DNA from: Bradyrhizobium genosp. L | GTDB lineage: Bacteria > Pseudomonadota > Alphaproteobacteria > Rhizobiales > Xanthobacteraceae | Assembly: GCF_015624485.1 (NCBI RefSeq) | Contig: NZ_CP061378.1 | Coordinates: 6,907,501-6,971,500 of the forward strand | Direction of reading: 5' to 3' | Length of the DNA stretch: 64,000 bases | In this document: positions 59,684-64,000 of the stretch, piece after piece | Layout of the letters: each line of letters starts with the position of its first letter | Numbering within the stretch: position 1 is the stretch's first letter | Position numbers and translations under genes: made by a program | Notes under the pieces: generated by a model | Told to the model about the DNA's origin: nothing | Database searches by the model: none | Seen by the model: the letters and a program-made list of their open reading frames with translations, nothing else

Positions 59684-60718
59684 ATGTCGCGTACTAAATT
59701 TGCTGCCGCAGCGGCGGCATTGATGGCTTCAACAGCCGCCTACGCCGCCGAGCCGATCGCGTTGCGCGACATGGGCTCGTTCCATGTCGGCGGCCGGCTG
59801 GTCGAGATCACGGGCAAGCCGGTGAAGGAAGTGACCTTCACCGCGGGCGGCGTGCCGGCGAAGGTCGATCCGAACGGCACCTACCAGGTCGAGCAAATGT
59901 ACGTGCAGTACTTCCTGCCGCAGAACGAGAAGGGCGCCTATCCGCTGCTGCTCTGGCACGGCGGCGGATTGACCGGCGTCACCTATGAGACGACGCCCGA
60001 TGGCCGCGAAGGCTGGCTGAACTATTTCCTGCGCAAGGGCTGGAGCGTCTACAATTCGGATGCGGTCGAGCGCGGGCGTGCCGGCTGGGCGCAATATCCC
60101 GATATCTTCAAGGGCGAGCCGGTGTTCCTGACCACTTCGAATCCGTTCGAGCGGTTTCGCATCGGCGATGGTCCGGGCTCGTATGATCCCGATCCGGCCA
60201 AGCGGAAGCTGATGCCGGGCAGCCAGTTCCCGAACGAAGGTTATGAGAACTTCGTCAAGCAGAACGTGCCGCGCTGGACCACGACCGATGACGCGACGAT
60301 CGCGGCCTATATCGCCGAGATCGACAAGGTCGGCCCCTGCATCATCCTGTTCCACAGCCAGGCCGGCACTTTCGGCTTCAAGGTTGCGCAGGCGCGGCCC
60401 GACAAGGTGAAGGCGCTGATCGCAATCGAGCCCGCCGGCGTCGGCGATCCCGCCAAGGTCGACGCGCTGAAGAACATCCCGACCCTGATGGTGTACGGCG
60501 ACTACATCGAGCGCGATTCGCGCTGGCCGAAGATCCGCGCCACCGGCACGGCCTTCGCCGATGCCATCAGGGCCGCCGGCGGCAGCGTCGATGTGGTCGA
60601 CCTGCCCAAGGTCGGCATCAAGGGCAACTCGCACATGATGATGATGGACAAGAACAACGCCGAGGTCGCCGGCCTGATCCAGACATGGCTGGAAGGCAAA
60701 GGGCTGACCAAACAATAG
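59684..60718 (+). CDS. Exported esterase, esterase-713-like alpha/beta hydrolase
   Basis: 344 residues. Signal peptide (MSRTKFAAAAAALMASTAAY, cleavage about AYA-A), then an alpha/beta hydrolase that resembles Alcaligenes esterase 713 along its length: MGSFHVGGRLVEITG, VEQMYVQYFLPQNEKGAYPL, HGGGLTGVTYETTPDGREGW, and GNSHMMMMDKNNAEV. Probable triad: Ser225 (FHSQAG), Glu249 (IAIEPAG), His317 (GNSHMM). The Ser-Glu and Glu-His spacings (24, 68) equal those I recall for esterase 713. CGGAGGA precedes ATG at 59684. It sits between tcuA and tcuB; release of tricarballylate from esters in the periplasm is the inferred role. Confidence 0.85.
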   Translation: MSRTKFAAAAAALMASTAAYAAEPIALRDMGSFHVGGRLVEITGKPVKEVTFTAGGVPAKVDPNGTYQVEQMYVQYFLPQNEKGAYPLLLWHGGGLTGVTYETTPDGREGWLNYFLRKGWSVYNSDAVERGRAGWAQYPDIFKGEPVFLTTSNPFERFRIGDGPGSYDPDPAKRKLMPGSQFPNEGYENFVKQNVPRWTTTDDATIAAYIAEIDKVGPCIILFHSQAGTFGFKVAQARPDKVKALIAIEPAGVGDPAKVDALKNIPTLMVYGDYIERDSRWPKIRATGTAFADAIRAAGGSVDVVDLPKVGIKGNSHMMMMDKNNAEVAGLIQTWLEGKGLTKQ

Positions 60719-60731
60719 GAAGCAGAACGCG

Positions 60732-61829
60732 ATGCACGGGACCAGGACATTGCAGGAGGCCGACCGTCTGATGACGGTGTGCAATTCCTGCCGCTATTGC
60801 GAGGGCCTGTGCGCGGTGTTTCCCGCCATGGAGATGCGCCGCGCCTTCTCCGACGGCGACCTCAACTATCTCGCCAATCTCTGCCACGCCTGCGGTGCGT
60901 GCTACACCGACTGCCAGTTCTCGCCGCCGCATGAGTTCAACGTCAATGTGCCGAAGACGCTTGCGATCGCACGCGCCGAATCCTATGCCGCCTATGCCTG
61001 GCCACGCGCCTTTGCCGGCGCATTTGCACGCAACGGCCTCGTCATCAGCGTGATCGCGGCGCTCAGCATCGCGGCCTTCATCTTCGGCTTCGCCGCGGTG
61101 AGCGATCCCGGCGTGTTGACCGGCATCCACACCGGCCCCGGCGCATTCTACAGATTGATGCCGCACAACGCGATGGCGCTGTTGTTCGGCGCCGCCCTGC
61201 TTTACGCGATGCTGGCGCTGGTGATGGGCGTGCGCAGCTTCTGGCGCGCGATCGGCGAGCCCATCGGCATGAAAACGGATGCCAAGGCGCTGTTGCAGGC
61301 GCTCCGCGACGCCGGCGAGCTGCGCTATCTCGATGGCGGCGGGGTCGGCTGCTTCAACGAGGACGACCAGCCGACCGACCGCCGCAAGCTGTATCACCAC
61401 TTCACGTTCTACGGCTTTGTGCTGTGCTTCGCCGCGACCTGCACCGGCACGCTGTACCACTATCTGCTGGCGCGCGAGGCGCCTTACGCGTGGTGGGACC
61501 TGCCGGTCGTGCTTGGTACGCTCGGCGGCATCGGGCTGGTGATCGGACCGATCGGCTTGCTCACGGAAAAATGGAAGCGCGACCGCGTGCTGGTCGACGA
61601 ACAGCAAATGGGCATGGATGCCGCGTTCATCCTGATGCTGTTCCTGACCAGCATCACTGGGCTGGCATTGTTGCTGTGGCGCGAGACCGGTGCGATGGGC
61701 CCGCTGCTGGCGTTGCATCTCGGCGTCGTGTTCGCGCTGTTCATCACCATGCCATATGGCAAGTTCGTGCACGGCATCTATCGGTTTGTGGCGCTGGTGC
61801 GCTACGCGCGGGAACGGCAGCAGATGTAG
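60732..61829 (+). CDS. tcuB: Tricarballylate utilisation iron-sulphur/membrane protein
   Basis: 365 residues. Two 4Fe-4S-type cysteine groups, CNSCRYCEGLC (17-27) and CHACGACYTDC (51-61), are followed by about six membrane helices (VISVIAALSIAAFIFGFAAV; AMALLFGAALLYAMLALVMG; and others) with His residues that may hold haem. TcuB takes electrons from reduced TcuA and passes them to the quinone pool. It starts 13 bases after the esterase stop codon, indicating one mRNA. The stop codon lies within the left end of a repeat. Confidence 0.9.
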   Translation: MHGTRTLQEADRLMTVCNSCRYCEGLCAVFPAMEMRRAFSDGDLNYLANLCHACGACYTDCQFSPPHEFNVNVPKTLAIARAESYAAYAWPRAFAGAFARNGLVISVIAALSIAAFIFGFAAVSDPGVLTGIHTGPGAFYRLMPHNAMALLFGAALLYAMLALVMGVRSFWRAIGEPIGMKTDAKALLQALRDAGELRYLDGGGVGCFNEDDQPTDRRKLYHHFTFYGFVLCFAATCTGTLYHYLLAREAPYAWWDLPVVLGTLGGIGLVIGPIGLLTEKWKRDRVLVDEQQMGMDAAFILMLFLTSITGLALLLWRETGAMGPLLALHLGVVFALFITMPYGKFVHGIYRFVALVRYARERQQM

Positions 61830-61910
61830 GATGGGTGGAGCGCAGCGATACCCATCATCTCACCACACGACACGAAACTGATGGGCATCGCTGCGCTCGA
61901 CCCATCCTAC
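61826..61910. repeat. Inverted repeat, family A variant (copy 5)
   Basis: GTAGGATGGGTGGAGCGCAG and CTGCGCTCGACCCATCCTAC ends with ATACCCATCA / TGATGGGCAT inside. It covers the tcuB stop codon and lies between convergent genes. Confidence 0.8.
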
Positions 61911-61926
61911 GGCATCCGTCCCGTAG

Positions 61927-62340
61927 CTATAGCTCCACCACCACGTAGTCGCTCTCCACCGCGACCTTGAGCGTCTCCGCGACATACGGACCCTTCACCA
62001 CATTGCTGCCCGGCTCGACATTGACCGGATAGGCGCGAGCCCGAAAGCGACGGGGGTCGCAATAGGACTGGCCGGTACGGATATCGAACTCCCAGCCGTG
62101 CCACGGACAGCGCAGGATCTCTCCGAGCTTGGTGTATTCGATCTCGCCGGGGTCCGACGACGAGGCAAGCCCGATCAGCGGACCCTCGCACAAGGCCGCG
62201 CCCTGATGCGGGCAGCGATTCAGCAGACCGAAAAACTCGCCCTTGACGTTGAAGACCGCGATCGGCCGGCCGTCGATCTCGAGGAACTTTCGCGACCCCG
62301 GCGGCAATTCATCCACCGGGGCGATCACATGCCTCGCCAT
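61927..62340 (-). CDS. Rieske [2Fe-2S] protein
   Basis: 137 residues, stand-alone Rieske ferredoxin fold. The cluster ligands lie in NRCPHQGAALCEG (Cys and His) and LRCPWHGWEFDI (Cys and His), about 40 residues apart. A longer loop than in classical Rieske ferredoxins separates them (LASSSDPGEIEYTKLGEI), as in Rieske proteins fused to or paired with amidohydrolases. It probably passes electrons to an oxygenase not encoded here. Its ATG overlaps the stop of the amidohydrolase (TGATG), so the two are coupled. Confidence 0.88.
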   Translation of the reverse strand: MARHVIAPVDELPPGSRKFLEIDGRPIAVFNVKGEFFGLLNRCPHQGAALCEGPLIGLASSSDPGEIEYTKLGEILRCPWHGWEFDIRTGQSYCDPRRFRARAYPVNVEPGSNVVKGPYVAETLKVAVESDYVVVEL

Positions 62341-63449
62341 CAAGAAACGCCGTACAGCTGCTTCGCATTGCCGAGATAGAACGCCTGCCTGTTGGCATCG
62401 CTGACGCCGGCCGGCAGCACGCGCGACGGCTCGTCGTAATCCCAATGCGGATAGTCGGTGGCGAACAGCAGCTTGTCCCAGCCGATCCATTCGATCAACT
62501 GAAACAGATGATCGCGGCTCTCCGGGTCTTCCATCGGCTGCGTCGTCCACCAGATGTGGTCGCGGATATATTCCGACGGCTTGCGCTTGAGATGCGGCAC
62601 CTCGGCATGCAACCGTGAAAATACCTTGTCGAGCCGCCAGGCCAGCGACGGCGCCCAGCCGAAGCCGGCCTCGACCATCACCATCTTCAGCTTCGGAAAG
62701 CGCGCGAACACGCCTTCGAGCACCAGGCTCGCGAGCGCCGTTTGCTGGCACTGCGAATGCCCAACCATCTCCTCGATGTAATAGCTCGGCCAGCCCGACG
62801 CGGTGATCGGGTTGCCGCCGAAGCCGAAAGCGTGCACGCCGATCGGAAGGCCCGCTTCCTGTGCGGCCTCGTAGATCGGCCAATAGCGGCGCTGGCCGAG
62901 CGGCTCGACATTGCGGCTGAGCAGCAGCACCTGGACGAAATTCTTGTCCCCTGCACGCTTGCGAATCTCGGCGGCAGCCGAGACGCCGTCTTCATTGGCG
63001 ACGACGACCGAGCCCTTCAGCCGGGAATCCTTGCTGGTCCATTTCTCGATCTGCCAGTCGTTGATCGCGGCGCAGATCGCGGCGGCCAGATCCTGGTTGC
63101 GCAGGCCCTGCCCGGTGGCGAGCGGATTGAGGACGCCAAGCGCGACGTTGTTCGGATCGAGATGCTGCTGCTGCATGAAGGACAGCGACGAGCCCTGCGG
63201 CCCGCCTTCCGGCGGATAGGCATCGCGCCGCGAGGCATTGGGCTGCGCCTTCGGATAGGGTGGGCCTTCCATCATGCCCTGATAGGCGTGGACGCCGAAG
63301 GTCTCGAGATGGCTGTGCCAGCGCTTTGCGAGGAAGGGATAGAGCTCATCCTTGGTCGCCCGCGCCGGATGGATGTCGCAATCCGCAATCGCGGTCTTGA
63401 TGCTGCTCGATGCGGCGACCTCGGGACGTTCACGAAGCTGGATGTTCAT
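62340..63449 (-). CDS. Amidohydrolase-family protein (COG2159 type)
   Basis: 369 residues, metal-dependent TIM-barrel hydrolase/decarboxylase of the 2-amino-3-carboxymuconate semialdehyde decarboxylase-like group. Metal motif ADCDIHP near residue 23-29, His in IGVHAFGFGG, and the conserved LLFATDYPHWDYDEP near the C-terminus. Such enzymes hydrolyse or decarboxylate aromatic ring-cleavage or related acids. ATG at 63449 overlaps the stop of the following upstream gene by 4 bases. A close paralogue lies directly upstream. Confidence 0.88.
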   Translation of the reverse strand: MNIQLRERPEVAASSSIKTAIADCDIHPARATKDELYPFLAKRWHSHLETFGVHAYQGMMEGPPYPKAQPNASRRDAYPPEGGPQGSSLSFMQQQHLDPNNVALGVLNPLATGQGLRNQDLAAAICAAINDWQIEKWTSKDSRLKGSVVVANEDGVSAAAEIRKRAGDKNFVQVLLLSRNVEPLGQRRYWPIYEAAQEAGLPIGVHAFGFGGNPITASGWPSYYIEEMVGHSQCQQTALASLVLEGVFARFPKLKMVMVEAGFGWAPSLAWRLDKVFSRLHAEVPHLKRKPSEYIRDHIWWTTQPMEDPESRDHLFQLIEWIGWDKLLFATDYPHWDYDEPSRVLPAGVSDANRQAFYLGNAKQLYGVS

Positions 63450-64000
63450 GGCGCCGTCTCCTTCACTCTCAGACGCATGTAAGTCGCATGCGGATTGTCG
63501 ATCATGATCTTGCGGACCAGATCAGGCGACAGACCTTCCGGCAGCACCGCGTCGCCGTCGAACTGCCAATGCGGGTAGTCGGTCGAGAATAGGATCAATT
63601 CGTCCGACTGCATATGGTCGAACAACCGGTTCAGCGTGTCCGGTTCCGGCGGTGCGTCGACCGGTTGCAGCGAGAAGCGGATGTTGCTGCGCACAATCTC
63701 CAACGGGGCGCGGTCGACCCACGGCGTTTCCATGCGGATACCGCGCCAGAACTTGTGCAGCCGCCACAGGAACGGCGGCAGCCAGGTGAAACCCGACTCC
63801 AGCATCACCATTTTCAGCTTCGGATGGCGCGCGAACACGCCCTCGACGATCAGGCTGGTGAGCTGGGTCTGGAACGCCTGCGCCTGCGCGACATAGTCCT
63901 CGATGTGGTAGGAACCCCAACCGACCGAAGACGGCGGATTGTGATAGGCGCTGCCGGCATGGATGCCGATCGGCAGGCCGAGCCGCTCGGCCGCCGCATA
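63446..64000 (-). CDS. Amidohydrolase-family protein, N-terminus beyond window
   Basis: The minus frame is open to the right edge, so the N-terminal part is missing; 184 residues are visible. They align with the second half of the neighbouring amidohydrolase: GIHAGSAYHNPPSSVGWGSY, HPKLKMVMLESGFTWLPPFL and LILFSTDYPHWQFDGDAVLP. The metal-binding Asp of STDYPHW is kept. An internal GTG at 63838 is not the start. Two tandem paralogues plus a Rieske protein suggest a substrate with two hydrolysable or decarboxylatable groups, or subunits of one heteromer (inference). Confidence 0.85.
   Translation of the reverse strand, partial: YAAAERLGLPIGIHAGSAYHNPPSSVGWGSYHIEDYVAQAQAFQTQLTSLIVEGVFARHPKLKMVMLESGFTWLPPFLWRLHKFWRGIRMETPWVDRAPLEIVRSNIRFSLQPVDAPPEPDTLNRLFDHMQSDELILFSTDYPHWQFDGDAVLPEGLSPDLVRKIMIDNPHATYMRLRVKETAP

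Overview
The window is GC-rich chromosomal DNA from an alphaproteobacterium, most likely Bradyrhizobium or a close relative. The evidence is the strong GC bias at third codon positions (which produces long antisense shadow frames), an MbfA-type ferritin-like/VIT1 iron exporter behind an Irr-like palindrome, a short cyclic-nucleotide-gated K+ channel of the rhizobial MloK1 type, many acyl-CoA and aromatic-acid catabolic genes, and about twenty long intergenic inverted repeats of several families. I see no tRNA, rRNA, phage, insertion sequence or CRISPR array. The window looks like ordinary core and catabolic chromosome.

Layout. 1-9 kb: the 3' end of a proline-rich protein, a K+/H+ antiporter, an MscS channel, methionine aminopeptidase, a 3-methyladenine glycosylase-like protein, a Tat-exported intradiol dioxygenase and RadC. 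7.8-12.7 kb: a TRAP transporter plus a DUF3237 protein, divergent from pobA (4-hydroxybenzoate hydroxylase). 13-17.3 kb: thioesterase, LysR regulator with a divergent flavin-type oxidoreductase, then an HTH-WYL regulator/small protein/GST module with two matched operators. 17.4-24 kb: small unknown proteins, DUF3307, an orphan membrane-anchored TAXI protein, an ArsI/CadI-like glyoxalase, a Crp/Fnr regulator and a PRC-barrel protein. 24-28 kb: a DUF6537-like protein, two divergent cyclic-nucleotide-binding membrane proteins and an enoyl-CoA hydratase.

28-30.3 kb: a second HTH-WYL/GST module. 30.3-42.3 kb: a TetR-headed acyl-CoA catabolic regulon (SDR, crotonase, feruloyl-CoA-synthase-like ligase, three acyl-CoA dehydrogenases and a nitroreductase on the minus strand; thiolase and a second ligase divergent). 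42.4-49 kb: His-rich exported proteins, an epoxide-hydrolase-like enzyme, mbfA, an amidase and an NTF2-like protein. 49-54 kb: a zinc alcohol dehydrogenase, an AidB-like acyl-CoA dehydrogenase, an atypical SDR and a crotonase. 54-62 kb: a truncated LysR gene, a GNAT, DUF1127, then a tricarballylate cluster (LysR, tcuC, tcuA, an exported esterase-713-like hydrolase, tcuB). 62-64 kb: a Rieske protein and two overlapping amidohydrolases, the last cut by the window edge.

The most notable signals are: (i) an exported esterase placed between tcuA and tcuB, suggesting growth on tricarballylate esters; (ii) two HTH-WYL/glutathione-transferase modules with readable operators, one with two sites carrying identical 9-bp arms at matching distances from two start codons; (iii) the perfect 17-bp palindrome before mbfA; and (iv) hairpin repeats sitting inside operons.
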